Shown here piece after piece: positions 26,315 through 39,436 of a stretch of 64,000 nucleotides of DNA; position 1 is the stretch's first letter, and every line of letters starts with the position of its first letter. The notes beneath the pieces were generated by a model. It did not search any database. It worked only from the letters and a program-made list of their open reading frames with translations, and was not told where the DNA came from. A program made the translations under genes and the position numbers. The stretch comes from Rosellinia necatrix. Lineage: Eukaryota > Ascomycota > Sordariomycetes > Xylariales > Xylariaceae. The stretch spans positions 2,666,001 to 2,730,000 of the forward strand of contig JAGYVD010000002.1 of assembly GCA_021209875.1 (NCBI GenBank), read 5' to 3'.

Positions 26315-28559
26315 ATGGCCGTTGCCAAGCGCCCTGGTAAGTGAGATCAACTTTGTCCTGCTTCCTTTTGCTCACCGTCCCGCCGCCATGCCATGTTGTT
26401 CTCATCATGGGCGCTCGGTGGCAGGCCCATCGGACTCGCCACGGCGACGACTAGCTGTGGGCTGGGAAATATGACCGGCACGAACTGACCAGCACCGCAG
26501 CGGGCACGAACATCGACAATGGAAAGGAAGAAGCGGCGGTCCCGACTAATAACACCTACCATCCGGGCACAGTCGACTCCGACTACGACGAAACCAATGT
26601 TCGGTGTCCGCCGCATACCACTGAGCGGAAGCTCATGAATCGCATCGACTGGTATATCATCCCCTTCGTCAGCCTCATGTACCTGCTGGCCTTCTTGGAC
26701 CGGGTCAACATCGCAAACGCCAGGGCTTTTCATCTAGAAACAGATCTGAATCTGGAGAAGACGGAGTATAACACAGGTAGGTTGGCGAGCCTTTTTTTGG
26801 CTTCGGGAAATATTTCTCGGTTTAGGCGACGCTAATTCGCTGATGTTTTTATTACACCATCAGCTCTGACTATCTTCTTCGTCCCTTATATCTTCTTCGA
26901 GATCCCTAGCAACATCCTCCTGAAGCGATTCTCGCCACGTATATGGCTGTCTGGTTGCATGCTTGCTTTCGGCCTCGTCTCAATCTTTCAGGGGCTTGTG
27001 CAAAACTACGCTGGCCTGGTACGTAGAATTGGGCGGTTCATGTGACTACAATGGCATGGGTTATCTCACCCGCATGGCTGCGCCCTACCCTAGGATGCCC
27101 TCTAGCGAGGCCTCCCTACGGAGCGAACCAAATGTTGACATCTGACGCAGCTGGTGACTCGATTCTTCCTCGGCGTTTTTGAGACCGGAATGTTCCCAGG
27201 TGCGTATATGGGGGTGCAGGGCAGTCTTCGGAATTAATCGTTTTTATAGGCTGTTTCTATCTTATTGGTGCGTGTTGCGTTACGCCCATTTACTTATGCA
27301 CATCGCTCGATGCGTAGCTGGCATCTAGGATGGTCGACTAACCGGTCACTTTCGTGAAGGCATGTGGTATAAGAGAAGCGAAGCTCAAAAGCGGTATTCG
27401 CTATTCTTCTCATCCACTTCACTTGCTGGTGCTTTTGGCGGCCTCCTTGCGTCAGCAATCGGAAAACGTATGTCATAAGACTCAAGTATTAGCCATATGG
27501 ACAAGTCATGCTTAAAACTGTGACCAGTGGATGGGGTACGAAACTACTCAGGATGGAGGTGGATTTTTATCCTTGAAGGCACCCTCACTGTTATCGTCGG
27601 GATCATATTTTTCTTCGTATTCCCTGCCTTGTAAGAACCCCTCAGTATCTCGATTGCTGGTTGGTCTTGCCGGCTAATTGACGACACAGTCCTGAAGAGG
27701 CCAAGTGGTTAACCGAAGAGGAGCGAACATACGTTAAGGCGCGTCTGAAGGCTGACCAGGGTAATAACGCCGCCGAGCGTAAAATCAAATTAAGTGACGT
27801 TGCAACAGTGATGAAGGATTATCGCATCTGGCTGGGCGGGTTTATGTACTTGGGATTGATCGTGCCGGCCTATAGCTATGCCTTCTTCGCCCCGACCATC
27901 ATCAAGACATACAACTACAGCCCTATCCAAACGCAGCTGCACTCCGTGCCACCGTGGGCGGCTTCGTTCGTCTTCTCGTTCGTCGTAGCCGTGGTATCCG
28001 ACTGGACACGCCACCGTGCGTTTTTTGCCATCGCACCGTTGGCCATCACCATCTCGGCCTTCGCTGTTTTACTGGTAATTCACACGAATACTACGGTTGA
28101 GTATGCTGTCTTGCATCTTGTCACTATCGGCACGTACGGCTGCCTGCCCATCATTGTCTGCTGGTTTCAGATGAACTTGGGAGGCCACCATCGCCGGGCT
28201 ATTGGTTCGGCATGGCAGATAGGATTTGGAAACCTGTACGTATTTCTCTCCGCTACGTGCGTGTCTCTCAGAGCACGCGTACTATTCAACGTCGAGAAAA
28301 AAACTGACATTTTATCCTCGTTAGCGGCGGCATCATCGCCACCTACCTTTTCCTCGATAGCGATGCCCCTTATTTCACGAAGGGGTACGCTGTCTGTCTT
28401 GGCTTCGTTGTCTTAAGTGCGTTTTCGTCGACACTCTACCTCATCTCGATCTACATCGAAAATAGGAGGCGATCTAAGATGGTTACCGACGTCGGCCTTT
28501 CAGATTATGAGAAGACGGAGATGGGCGACTTGAACCCCGAGTACAGATATATGTACTAA
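26315..28559 (+). CDS. ACS-type MFS permease (allantoate/nicotinate/tartrate-like)
   Basis: Predicted 503-residue transporter of the anion:cation symporter group of the major facilitator superfamily (yeast Dal5, Tna1 and relatives), which import organic anions across the plasma membrane. Nine exons: 26315-26336, 26501-26776, 26864-27018, 27151-27199, 27250-27267, 27360-27467, 27528-27630, 27690-28235 and 28325-28559; phases all close. Visible hallmarks are LAFLDRVNIANAR in the first membrane segment, FEIPSNILLKRFSPRIWL between segments 2 and 3, the motif LVTRFFLGVFETGMFPG, and WRWIFILEGTLT in segment 6. The start (MAVAKRP) sits in a 22-nt first exon ending in a GTAAGT donor; its acceptor follows a CTGAC branch site by 14 bp. 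Met at 26633 is a shorter alternative start. The substrate cannot be told from sequence alone. Confidence 0.88.
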
Positions 28560-29183
28560 AAAACGGGCCTCTTCAAATGGCAAAAATACTGGCCGCGGTC
28601 CTGAATTTTAACATCTTCGTTGATAATCCTGTTGTGGTTTGAAGAGCCCATCCTGCATCGAACAGTGATGAAGTTTTTGGATTAGATAGAGTAAGGACCT
28701 GGTCGATATATCGATAATTGTGACGGCGATATGAACAATAATAATCGCTTATAGCCCATGTTTTGCATTACCATTGAGCCTTCCTGTGGCCATGAAATGT
28801 CTAATGTATTTGTCGATGATTGTCATACGGGATAGTGAATCATGCTACCAGGGGGGGTTTGCTTGTTGTATTAGAGGGATCGTGCCCCCGGGCTGGTTAT
28901 CAACTAACGATGCAAGCCAGAAGAAAATAGCATGATTGAGAGAGACCAAACCATTGGATTATTCAACTACCCTCTTAAAACGCCATTTCCACCTCTAAGG
29001 TTGCTGAGCTGTGCTTGCGTTGTGGTTAACATCTTGAGACTCTTGTATCAGGTAGATAGCCGGTCAAGGCATAGCGGGTACTATAACAATCAAAAACCTC
29101 GCTCCAAGGAAAACCAACAACCGCATGTTTCTTGTTTCTCTTCTCTTTTTCCTTTTTTTCTTTTTTTTTTTTTTTTTTAATCT
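28560..29183. other. Convergent 3' intergenic region
   Basis: This lies between the stop codons of the MFS permease (+) and the kinase (-). Nothing is coded that I can support. It ends with a long T run (29149-29179), which on the minus strand is a poly(A) tract beginning just after the kinase stop codon. Confidence 0.6.
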
Positions 29184-32100
29184 CTAGCGTCCGCCTTTTC
29201 GATCCACTTCGGCATCTATGTCTCGTTCGACCATTTCTATAGAACTCAGGCTTGGAAACCTTTTGCTGAAATCCCGGATATAGTCCTCCTTCTCTTGGAA
29301 ACTCATGTCTAATGCTGGTCGCCCAGGGAGACCAACCCCTACTAACTGGTCCGAACTGGCTCGAAAAGGATGATTCACAAAATGCTGTTTAGTTGGCGAC
29401 CGGCGACCGCCGGTTGGAAGATTGTGCAAGTGTGTGGGCTTGGGGGCGGGATTTGGTTTGGTAGGCGGTGCTGGCCGACCGACCAAGCTGGGCCCATGGC
29501 CGCTGGAACGGGCTCGTGCTAGAGCCTCGGAGGAGCTGGTAGGAGGTTTTGGTGGTGGTCCGTGATTAACACCAGCACCGGTGGGCCTAAGTGGAAGCTC
29601 TGGGAGCTCTTTATCCTCACGGCTTTTGGCTGCTGCTTCGTCTGAGAATTTCCCATATCCCGATGCAGTACGCTGGACCTGCTGGGACGATTTGTGTGAC
29701 TCCTCTAACAAATTTTGTACCCGGTTTTGTATACTTGCAGCTCGCGAAACACCGCCTATACTTCTGGGAAGTGACGTGGGGATTGGTTCTCCAGCATCGC
29801 GTGCCGCCATTTTTTGTTTATATTCAGCCGCAGCTGCTTCTACTCTTCGCTCCTCGTCGGCAAGGCTTTGTGCTTCAAGCTCTCGTCGTATTTCTGGACT
29901 CAACTCGGTTTCGTGCAGAAATCGACCGTCATCACTATGTCCGTCCGTAGCCTCGGATCCAGCAATAGGCGTTAGATCATGGTTTTCCCTGTCTTTTAGT
30001 GGAGATGGTGTGCGCGCAGAAGAGCCCGTGGGGTTTCCTTCGAAGCGCTTAAAAGCGTCCCCGAATTTCCCTGCAAGGATATTTTTGGTGCCTGACAAAG
30101 AAGTAAGACTCGAACGTTTGCTATGCTGTTTAGCGCTTCTATCCTTTTTCCTATTATCATAGTCCTCCATAGCTCGGAGAAACTCAACGTTCGACTCGAT
30201 GGTACTTTCATCTTGAGGCTCGATTCTCGGAGAGCTTACGTTGGGAGAGGTCCTGGGTGACGGATGGCCGGGAGTACGTGATGGTTTGATTGCCGCCTCT
30301 CGTTCACGAAGATAGTCAATGCTAGAATCAAGATACATGCTGGCTGGTCTTGATCGACTCGCACTTGATGAAGATATTGCTGAGGGTTCTAGGTATTCCG
30401 CGTTCGGTCGCCCAACTTCTAGGGACGGTCGTGACGAGGACGCTTGTCCCGTTAGAGCGGCCTGTGATTGCGCTGGTGGAATTCGAGGACCAGGGGATGG
30501 CCGAGAAACCTGGCTTGTATCTAGCCTGGACTGACTTGAGGTAGGTGTATCTTGTTGTCTTGGTAGGCTTGTCGACCGGTGTTGGTTTGCTGGCAGGAAC
30601 CGGTGGATTGGTGGATAATCCCGAGTCGGCATGTCGAGATGAGGAGTTGTCATCGTTCCGGTAGAAACCATTTTTGGCAGGTTTGTGGTTTCCTGGTTGG
30701 ACTGAGGCAGGATGGACGAAATAGCTTGAAGTTCGGGGTTGTTAGATATGATGGTGGAGGCTTTACTTTTCTCTGTCACCGGTCTTGGTGGCGTAGGGGA
30801 AGGTTTGTGAGATGGCTCTAGCGGTGGCGATGGCCGACGTGGCTCGGTTGTGATGGTGGCAGACTGCACACGGCCCGAATCGGCGGTTTGCCTGTGGCTC
30901 TCTGATGCTGGGCCTGACTTTATCGGAGGCCTAGCGAAAGCATCGTCAGCGAGTTGTTCGGCCACTCTTTGGTTGAACTGTGCCGCCGGCCCGGAAGCTG
31001 AAGCCTGCGGCGAGATTGGGCTATCAAAATCAAAATTAGACCCCTGATCGTGCAACAGGGAAAACTGATCAAGAGTTGGGAATCTAGAGGACAATTCATC
31101 GCCTGGTTGAGCCCCTGATTTGGCGTCAAGGGCAGCAAAAGGATCGCCAACGGCAATCTTTGTCGGAACTTGCACAGGAACAGTATGAGTGGAAACAGTT
31201 GGCCTGCCTCGGCGCATGGGCGTTATATCCGGAATTACTTGGGCTTGCTGCTGTGGAGGTGGGGAGTACACGGCACCGACAGTGGGTGTGCTACTAGTTT
31301 TGCGTTCTGCAGGAAGCTTCTTCTCTCCCCTTCGAGGTTCTGATGACTGCGAGCGGTTTGAGTAGATCTGCCGTGGGCGTTAGCAAATACCTAAAACCAA
31401 CGGGGAGGTGACAAACGTCGTGAATGGGTAGCTCGCGGCCTTGCATTGCGCAACTTTCTCGGAGGACTTGATATATATTCGGCCTAGATGCCTGGCTCTC
31501 TTGCAGCATGGAGGCTGGGCCTTATTAGCACGGATGTGCGGTAGTTGGCATCGAACGACTTACCGATCAACTGTTTCAGCCTATCAGAGAATACGGGATA
31601 GCTAGGGAACCGATAACTCGCGTTTAAGATGGCAAGCTGTCCCTGGTCCTCAAATGGAGTTGTGTAGTAGCAGAGCTTGTAAAGAAGAACGCCCAGGGCC
31701 CAAATATCCGATTTCTCGTCTATCGGTTGTTTCCTGTAAACATCGACCATCTCAGGACTTCTATATTGCATGGTAGTGTGCCTCTGGATATCCTCGTCTA
31801 TCAACCTGCATTCTACAACCGTCTGAGGAGCTGCCTTGGGTGGCGCCGCAGAGCCAAAATCGCACAGCTTGAACTTCTTCTTTGAGCCCTGCACGGTAAT
31901 CAAAACGTTCTCCACTTTGAGATCCCGGTGCAGCAGCGGCGGTTTAAGGTAATGCATGCAGGCAACGCCCTCGGCGATGTCTGAGAAAATGTTCAAAATT
32001 TCAGGCTCGGTCAGACGGTGTTGTAGTCGGGTGTTCATGAAGTCGATCAGTCCTCCACCGTCGCAATATTCCATCAGCAGGAAGACTTCGTAGCCCCCGC

Positions 32101-32431
32101 CTTTTAGCTCCGAGGCATGCGAGTCCAGGTAGGTTACAATAGGGCGGTGTCCTTTCAGCCGTTTCATCGTCTCGACCTCGGTCCGCATCGCACGCAACGT
32201 ATCTTTGTCTGGCACGGCGACTCTCTTCAGTACCGCCTGGTCGGTGCCATCGACGGGGCGGGGCAGCCTGACGAGGTATACGTGTGCAAAACCGCCCTCG
32301 GAAAGATACCTCTGTATGACGACCCGGTGTTCACCGACTTGGATTTTAGTCCCTGGCACGAAAGTGCCGGCAGGGATAGCGGCCGCTTGTACCGGCATGG
32401 GGATCTGTGGTGGCTGTCCGTGGTGGGCCAT
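29184..32431 (-). CDS. ark1: Ark/Prk-type actin-regulating Ser/Thr kinase
   Basis: Predicted 1049 residues in three exons: 32431-31564, 31514-31417 and 31367-29184. In yeast, Ark1/Prk1/Akl1 kinases phosphorylate endocytic coat proteins and so control actin patches; this is assigned by family. The kinase domain spans about residues 36-310 with glycine loop SEGGFAHVY (44-52), Lys69, HRD 168-170, DFG 191-193 and a SPEMVDVY activation-segment end. All catalytic residues are present. The adjoining conserved PIHDIYSNR segment is rebuilt only when intron 2 uses a GTTTGT donor. The remaining ~700 residues are Ser/Pro/Gln-rich and likely disordered, with proline stretches that could bind SH3 domains, and end in a conserved-looking FPSLSSIEMVERDID tail. 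The start MAHHGQ (32431) is preferred over an upstream in-frame Met at 32479 because conservation begins there. The gene symbol is by family analogy. Confidence 0.9.
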
Positions 32432-33776
32432 GGCTACGGGCTTATTACACGAGGCTGTAGCAATACAGCAGAGGGGCAATCGCTGCGGTCGCTACGGGGT
32501 CGTGGCGGCGGGGGAGAGAGTGAGATGCTCGGCGTCGGCTGGCAGCGGCGGCGGGGAGCACCGAGTCAGAGACGGTGGAGGACGTGTCGGGATGGATGGG
32601 ATGAGACGTGATGGGCAGGCTTTCGTTTTACGGTTCTGGCATGGGAGCAACCAGATCTGAACACCAAGCCAGATGTGGTGCATCTGCTTGCAGGTCGGCC
32701 CGAGTAGAGCAAAGGAGTGACAAAAATGAGAGAAAAAAGCCTCGAGATAATGAACAGAGGGGACTGAGCAACCCAGGTCAAGAGGCGATGCCTTGGCGCA
32801 TGAGTTTTATGTCGCTGGTCCTCTGCCTGCCTTGTAAGTCCAAGGTAGGAATAAGAGGTGGGTATTTAGGCTACCTAAGGTACCTAAGGCGGTAGGTAGG
32901 TTAGGTAGGTTAGGTAGGTTAGGTAGGTTGGTAAGGCAGGGTACTTGAGCAGGTACAGCGGTTACCTACTATCTGGTACTGGTAAAACAGTCAATTCCGG
33001 TATGTCAGTTGGCAACGTTGGGCGGGAGATATCTGGTCAGGTAGTGAGGTAGGCGTTGACAGTTAAGGGTGTGTCTATGTACCTACCTGTTCATGCGTCA
33101 CGGTGGTCCTGTAATGTTGCGGATGGGTAGATGAACCAATGACCTAATGCCAGCAACCTTGAATTCTAGACTCTTGGCTGCTACCCGGCTGCCCGACAAC
33201 TGGTACAGCATTGTAGGTATCCACTGCATGCGACAAGGGTCCACTCCCTAACCTACCATGCAACTTACACGTTGTACTGAGGTAACTATCACAAAGCAAC
33301 GCATCTAAGGAGGCCCTTGCATCTGGGCAGGCATTTAGTTGTTGTCCGCTGCCCAAGTTGTCTTGTAATAAATATGCGGTACATATAGGCTAGCTACTTA
33401 TTCTCCTACATGTCGGTATGATCTTCTCAACGATACATTAGTAAATCCTATACACAGCCTCGACCTAACCTGGAAAGGTAGGACACAAGGAAACAAGTCC
33501 AAGGAGCCTATTATAGTCTGCCATTGTGTAACCCTATCCGCAGGCGATGGCAAAAGTATTCCATCGAGAAGATTGCAGCGTATTGTCATGAAGGTGGCCA
33601 AAGACAGAAAGCCAAAGGCCGATACCGGGGGTAAAAACATGCAAATTACCTGGCAAATACAACTAACTCCTCATGAAAATGGCTCGGAGGTCTAGCTCAT
33701 TGTCCCAAGTGCGCATCGCATACACCCAGGGCATACCAATGAAAGTCTATTCTCCATCTATAAGCATCAAATACAC
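32432..33776. other. Kinase promoter / Nhx 3' region
   Basis: There is no supported gene. A dense (TAGG)n tract (about 32858-32935) lies some 430-500 bp upstream of the kinase start codon. The rest is ordinary composition. Confidence 0.5.
32858..32935. repeat. TAGGTAGGT tract in the kinase promoter
   Basis: Repeats of TTAGGTAGG and TACCTAAGG form a near-continuous run. The same motif family recurs at a dozen intergenic places in the window and not in coding exons. Confidence 0.75.
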
Positions 33777-36054
33777 TTAGTTTGACCCAGAGCTACCCTC
33801 GTTATGGCCCCTACCGCTTCCTGATCCTGACCCTCCTGAGTTGTTGCCATCCAGCAACAGTGTCGGTTTGATGTAATCCTCGTCAAGCTGTCGGAATAAA
33901 GCCTGCGGATCCTGTGTAATGAATAGTTGCTTGATTGCCGATCTGGTAGATAAAGGGGCGGCGGGTTTGTGACCCGATGTTGGGTACGAGAATACGCCTT
34001 CCTCTTCGGTTGCGCCGCTCGGTATCAGCTCGGGGCTTGGCCTCCTTCTTGGTGACCTGCGCGCTGGGGGGGGGAGGTCCGAGGTATCTATATCGCTGTC
34101 GACCTCCGAGTCCGTTAAGCTAGCCGGTCGTCCAAGAAGGTTTGGCCTCCCAGAATCATCGCCCAGTCCTGGACGCGAATTCTTCCGGCTTGTGCTTGTA
34201 GCACGCGAATGCGGCATTGGCGAACGGTGACCGGATACGTAACTGCCTCGCTCAGGGCCCGTATTTCGTCTGTCGTTGGTAGAATCCATTGCCTCCATCC
34301 GCATTGATCCGGTCCTTTGCCGTGGATTAAATCCTAAACCGGTGCCTGACCTTTTATAATAAGACCCTCCCGGGGTTGCTTCGATATCAAATTCATCATC
34401 GCTGTCTGCTTCTTCTACAACACCAGTCCTGATCCCTAAAATCTCTAACATTCGGGCTGTAGTTCCACCAAAAATAATGACTGTGAGCACTACAACAACT
34501 AGAACCGTAGCTTTTAGGGCGTAGGAATTGTCACCGGAAAGAAGAGCAGCTAAAGCCACCCCGACGGCGCCACGCAGGCCGGCCCAAAAGAGCATAGCTT
34601 GGTAGCTATACGGTAACTCATCGCTAACCTCTCTACCCTGGCGACGGGCTCGGTAACGATGATACCAGTTAATAAGCTTGGACAACGGGAAAACCGCGAC
34701 CCAGCGTGCTGCACAGACTGAGACCACAGTGACGATGATGAGCAACGGTTGGAATTGTAGCTCGTTGTCCGTGAAGAGCGATAAACCGAGATAGATGAAA
34801 ATGAAATTCTCTGATAATTGCGCCATAATCTGGAAGAAATATTTGGTACTGAGCTGTGTTCGCCGAGACATGTTGAAATAGGCGTAATGCTTCAAGGTGA
34901 TCCCGCAAAACAGCAAGGAAACAATGCCTAACTACATGTCAGCGTGTATTTTTTGCCCAGAGACAAAACACGAGTTGAATAATTACCTGACATCCTTACA
35001 GCTTGCGAAAAGAAGTAGCTCGCGTAGGTGATCAATACAATCAAGCATGTCTCGATATGCGGATATCTCCTTACATATGTAAATTTAAGAACCAGCGCTG
35101 TGCCGACACCAACAACAACGCCGATGCCTAAACTACCGAAGAAGCTTAGCAAAAAAGTGCCTATGCCCTTGACGAAGCTTAAAAAGCCGTAAGCATCGGC
35201 GTCTTCGCCTCTATACTGTTGCGCCGTCTCGAATATGACAATTGCGATGGCATCATTTAGAATAGATTCGCCGAAGATGATAGTGTATAGCTTCGGATCG
35301 ACTTTGTAGGTGTTGAAAATGGCCAAAATCGTGACGGGGTCGGTGGCAGACAAGGTTGCGCCGACGGATATAGCGTCGTTGAAAGTCATATCGAACCCTT
35401 GGGGTATTCGCGTGTATAGCCATAGCAGAAATCCGATGACGACAGCAGACAAAAATGTACCAGCGAAGGCAAATACCAATATGGTGCCGATATTCCGGAA
35501 GAAATTGGCCTGGTGCAGCTCATATCCGGAGTTGAGGATGATGGGTGGAAGAAGAAGATTGAAGAAGATTTGGTAGTCGAAACTAATCAGGGTCGGAATG
35601 CTAGACTCGGAACTGACGCGGAGGATCAAGCCCACGGTCATTCCTGGGACACGATGTCAGGCTTTATCGTCTCTACCGCGGGAAGGGCTGCAACCAACCG
35701 GCAAAAATAGAGATCACGGTTTCATGGACGGCCTGGACCTTCTTCTGCTGCAGCGTGTAGCTGGTGAAGAAGGCTATGATCAAGAGCACGATGGAAATGA
35801 AGAGCGCCCATGACGATGTTATTTCCTTCTCGCCCGAGTCCTTCTCTGTGGCTATTGTTAGAGCAGCTCGAAAGGCTGACGCAAATGCGAAAGAGTGTGG
35901 GCTCGTACCCCCAGGATCCTGTTCTTCGTCGGCACGTCCTGGAAGAGACGGATCTCATCAGCCTATGTTCGCGGTTCAGAGTTGAAAACAAAATCGCGGG
36001 GGGTGAAGACATACTGGCAAGCTCCAGACCAAAGCTGGCGAGTTGCGACAACAT
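33777..36054 (-). CDS. Nhx1-type Na+(K+)/H+ exchanger
   Basis: Predicted 695 residues in four exons: 36054-36015, 35938-35699, 35643-34987 and 34927-33777. The NHE/CPA1 family exchanges cytosolic Na+ or K+ for protons; fungal Nhx1 homologues act in late endosome and vacuole pH and salt tolerance. Hallmarks in order: SYTLQQKKVQAVHETVIS, DYQIFFNLLLPPIILNSGYE, LSATDPVTILAIF, FGESILNDAIAIVIFE and LRGAVGVALAAL, all typical of the exchanger core. The first exon codes a short hydrophobic leader (MLSQLASFGLELA), suggesting a signal sequence. The C-terminal ~200 residues are Ser/Pro/Arg-rich, likely a cytosolic regulatory tail, ending in a Gly/Ser-rich stretch. It shares a 1.1-kb divergent promoter region with the sucrose permease. 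Confidence 0.9.
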
Positions 36055-37167
36055 GTTTGCGACGCTGTGCCGGGATTCAGCGGCGTTGGGGTGACTTCAA
36101 GGCTAGCAGCGACCAGTTTGCTAGGGCCTCAAATGCTGGAGATGACTGGAACCATTTGCGAGGTGTCGAATCGAAGGGCGTCGTGGGAGAGAAGCAGGGT
36201 TGACTGTGCTTGGAATGGATAGGGTGAATTATACAAGAGCCCTCTGCCTCGGGGTGCTCAGACAGTGGTATGTACGGGGAGCGGTTATCGACAGTTTTCA
36301 TCTTCGCCGGCAATTTCTGGAGTTGATCAATCAATCAGTCGCTTCGACTCGACGCAGGCAGTACCTGCCTACCCACCTATTAATACAAGCAAGCCAAGTA
36401 GGCTGCAGCGGCAGGTACATGTGGGCCAAGTATCCGAATCAAATACCTAGGTACGTTAAGCTGGACCCGTCCTAGTGTACACTACCACCTGGGTAGGCCG
36501 TCCTTGGTGCTGCTGCATGTAGGTGCACGGGTCCCGATGCCCCATCTAGGGCTGCCTGCTAGGGTCACGTATCCCAGTTAAACACCTAAGGTACCTTAGG
36601 CACTACCTACGTTCTGCGTTTATAGGTGCGTTATCTACCTAGGTACGCTATTCCTTCGCGTCCTCCTAGGTAAAATTCATATGTTTGATTTCATTTCAGA
36701 CCTCTAGACACCACTGCAACTGCTACTGGACCTCCATAATGCCTCCGGACACCTCGACAAGCTATGGATAGATATTGACCAAAGAGAGCAATCCTACAAT
36801 ACTTGACACATGGGAACAGAGAAGTGGCGTTACGTCATCAGCTGGTCTGGCTGGACCCGGCCAAGAGGGCGGGATATTATTGGCTAATATATACGTACCA
36901 TATCTACTAAGCACCTACCTAGCTGGCCTCATTTACCCAATTTCATCTACCCACCTAGGCTAGATAGGGACCCAACCTCGTCCACGACCGTCACAGTTGT
37001 TGCTTTGCCGTCAGTTCCCGTCCGTTTCCGATGCAGACGTGAGCTGCCCTTCCATCACGACCACATGCGCTTCATATCCAAGACATACACATATCGTTCC
37101 GATTTAGACAGAGCAAGACGCGCAGTTACCGAAAGCCCGTTAGCATTCACTCCATACCTACTATCCC
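36055..37167. promoter_or_regulatory. Divergent promoter region, Nhx exchanger / sucrose permease
   Basis: About 1.1 kb lies between two start codons facing away from each other. It is rich in CCTAGGTA/TACCTAAGG motifs (36358-36970), including CACCTAAGGTACCTTAGGCA near 36582. No coding sequence is supported. Whether the two genes are co-regulated cannot be read from sequence. Confidence 0.5.
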
Positions 37168-39436
37168 ATGAGCACGTCATTGTCGAGTTCATCGAACAGC
37201 GTGCCCTCGCTCAGTCGCAAGACGACTCGACCGGCTCGTGCAACTCCCGATGGCGAATCTACACGACAAAAAACTATACCAACACATATCAGGACGGACG
37301 TGGGGGACGATGGGGCAAACGAGCAATCACCTCTCCTGTCTCCTCAGGAAGAGGAACAGGCGCCCTTCATCCAACTAGCTGCTAGCCCCCACGACGATGA
37401 GCAGCCCCACGAGACTAAGAGTGTCTGGTATCTTATCGCGTTGACGATATGCCTCGGGGGGCTTCAAGTTGCCTGGGCTGTCGAATTGTCAAACGGCACG
37501 CCGTACCTGCTATCCCTCGGGTTGAGTAAATCACTCATGGCGCTTGTCTGGATCGCCGGCCCCATCACAGGCACGCTCGTGCAACCCTACGTCGGTATGT
37601 TGAGTGACAACTGCCGCGTTCCCTGGGGAAAACGCAAGCCATTCGTCCTAGGCGGCGCTGCCGCCACCTCGCTGGCATACATGTTTCTTGCCTGGATCAG
37701 GGAGATTGTTGGGGGCTTCCTCGCCCTGTTCGGAGCCGACCCTGAATCGGAGGGCGTGAAGACAGTTATTATTGTCGTCGCCGTGATATGGATATACGTG
37801 CTTGACGTCGCGGTCAATACAGGTTCGTTACCGGAAACGTACTTCCCATGCTCATGCCGAGATCGCACAGCACTGACATGCGGCCAGTCCAAGCCTCCAT
37901 CCGTGCTTTCATCGTAGACTGTGCGCCACCGCACCAACAAGGTTTGTCAAATAGTTACGTGGAAACCTGCGGAGGCTGATTCCAGGATAGAGGCCGCAAA
38001 CTCGATGGCCAGCAGAGTAGTCGGGCTCGGTAACATTATTGGTTACATCGCTGGCGGCATAAACTTGCCGAAATATGTCTGGTTCTTTGGAGCTACCCAA
38101 TTCAAGGATCTTTGCGCCATCGCCAGCATAGCCCTATGCTCCACTGTGTTATTCAGCACGACAGTGGTCCAGGAACGAAACCCGCAGCTTGACGGGCGCC
38201 CGGCAGAGAAACGACCTGGCTTGATCTCCTTCTTTGTTAAGATATTCGCTGCGATCAAGAGATTGCCGCCGCAAGTTGCCAAGGTATGTGTAGTGCAGTT
38301 TTTCGCATGGGTTGGCTTCTTCCCAATGCTTTTCTATACGTCCTCATATATTGGCGACATTTATGTCCAACCCTTCCTCGAGGAGAATCCCCATATGACT
38401 CCAGCAGAGCTGGATGAACTATACGAAAGAGCAACGCGTATGGGAACACATGCGCTTTTGATATTTGCCATCACAAGCCTTGTAACAAACGTTGTGCTCC
38501 CATTCTTCATTGATCCAACGTACGATAACCACCCCGCCGCCGGCAAGCCCCTAAGCCAAACCCACGGAATACACGAAGACGATACCGTGGGCGTCAGCAA
38601 GTGGCTTGAGCGTCTGGTTATACCTGGATTCACACTTCGGCGTGCATGGATGTACTCGCATAGTAAGCAATCGTACCTTTTTCTCTCTCATCTTCAGTGC
38701 CTTTGCGGGCGCAACGAGTTTTCGGAGCCATGAACACGACATGAATCTCTCACAGGCTATGCCTATGTGGCGATAACTGACTCCTGATTTTGCAGTTCTC
38801 TTTTCAGTTTCAATGTTTTTAACCCTCTTTGCCCGAACGATCGAGGGCGCGACAGTGTTGATCGGTCTCATTGGTATTACTTGGGCCCTGACGCTCTGGG
38901 CCCCATGGGCAATCATCAGTGCCGAGATTAGTCGTCGTGACGTCTTGTATCGGGCAAGAAAACAGCAGTTGAGGTATCCCGCCGAAGCTGCTGAGAGAGA
39001 CCAGCATGCCTCCTCCGATTCCATGATCAACCGTGACAGATGGTCGCAAGATGAGCGGGAGCCAGACCAGGCAGGTGTCATTCTTGGGATTCACAATATG
39101 GCGATTGCCTCTCCGCAGATGATTGCAACTCTCGGCTCGAGTATCATCTTCCGATTTTTCCAAAAGCCAAGAGGTGTTCCTGGGGACCACAGCTACTCTA
39201 TCGTCCTAGCCAGCGGTGGCGCGTTCGTACTGATTGCAGCATATCTCGTACACAAGATCGAAGACGATATGTCTGTTCCACCGGAAGCCGCCGCTTTGTC
39301 CGCGGTAGAAGAAGGCGATGCTGGCATGGGTGCGCATTCGCCTGTCAGGAGACGCAGTATCGATCAACCACGTGCTAGTCTGGAACAAGCAACGATAGCC
39401 AGGAACAGTAGCTTTGGTGCAGGGTTGGAATATTAA
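37168..39436 (+). CDS. GPH-type sucrose/alpha-glucoside:H+ symporter
   Basis: Predicted 673 residues in four exons: 37168-37822, 37888-37941, 37991-38662 and 38796-39436. It resembles fungal general alpha-glucoside (maltose/sucrose) permeases related to fission yeast Sut1 and plant SUC proteins. An ~85-residue hydrophilic N-terminus leads to VAWAVELSNGTPYLLSLGL-like transmembrane segment 1 (sequence reads AWAVELSNGTPYLLSLGL), then LVWIAGPITGTLVQPYVG, SDNCRVPWGKRKPF (the loop 2-3 motif of the family), NMAIASPQMIATLGSS and a hydrophilic tail. About twelve hydrophobic segments are visible. Intron 2's acceptor is GATAG, chosen because it alone restores QQEAANSMASR. It likely imports sucrose or maltose with protons; the substrate is inferred. 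Confidence 0.9.

Noticed and set aside
29581..31047. Plus-strand frames over the kinase tail
   Set aside because: They are shadows of the minus-strand Ark coding sequence, where Ser/Pro-rich codons keep the opposite strand open.
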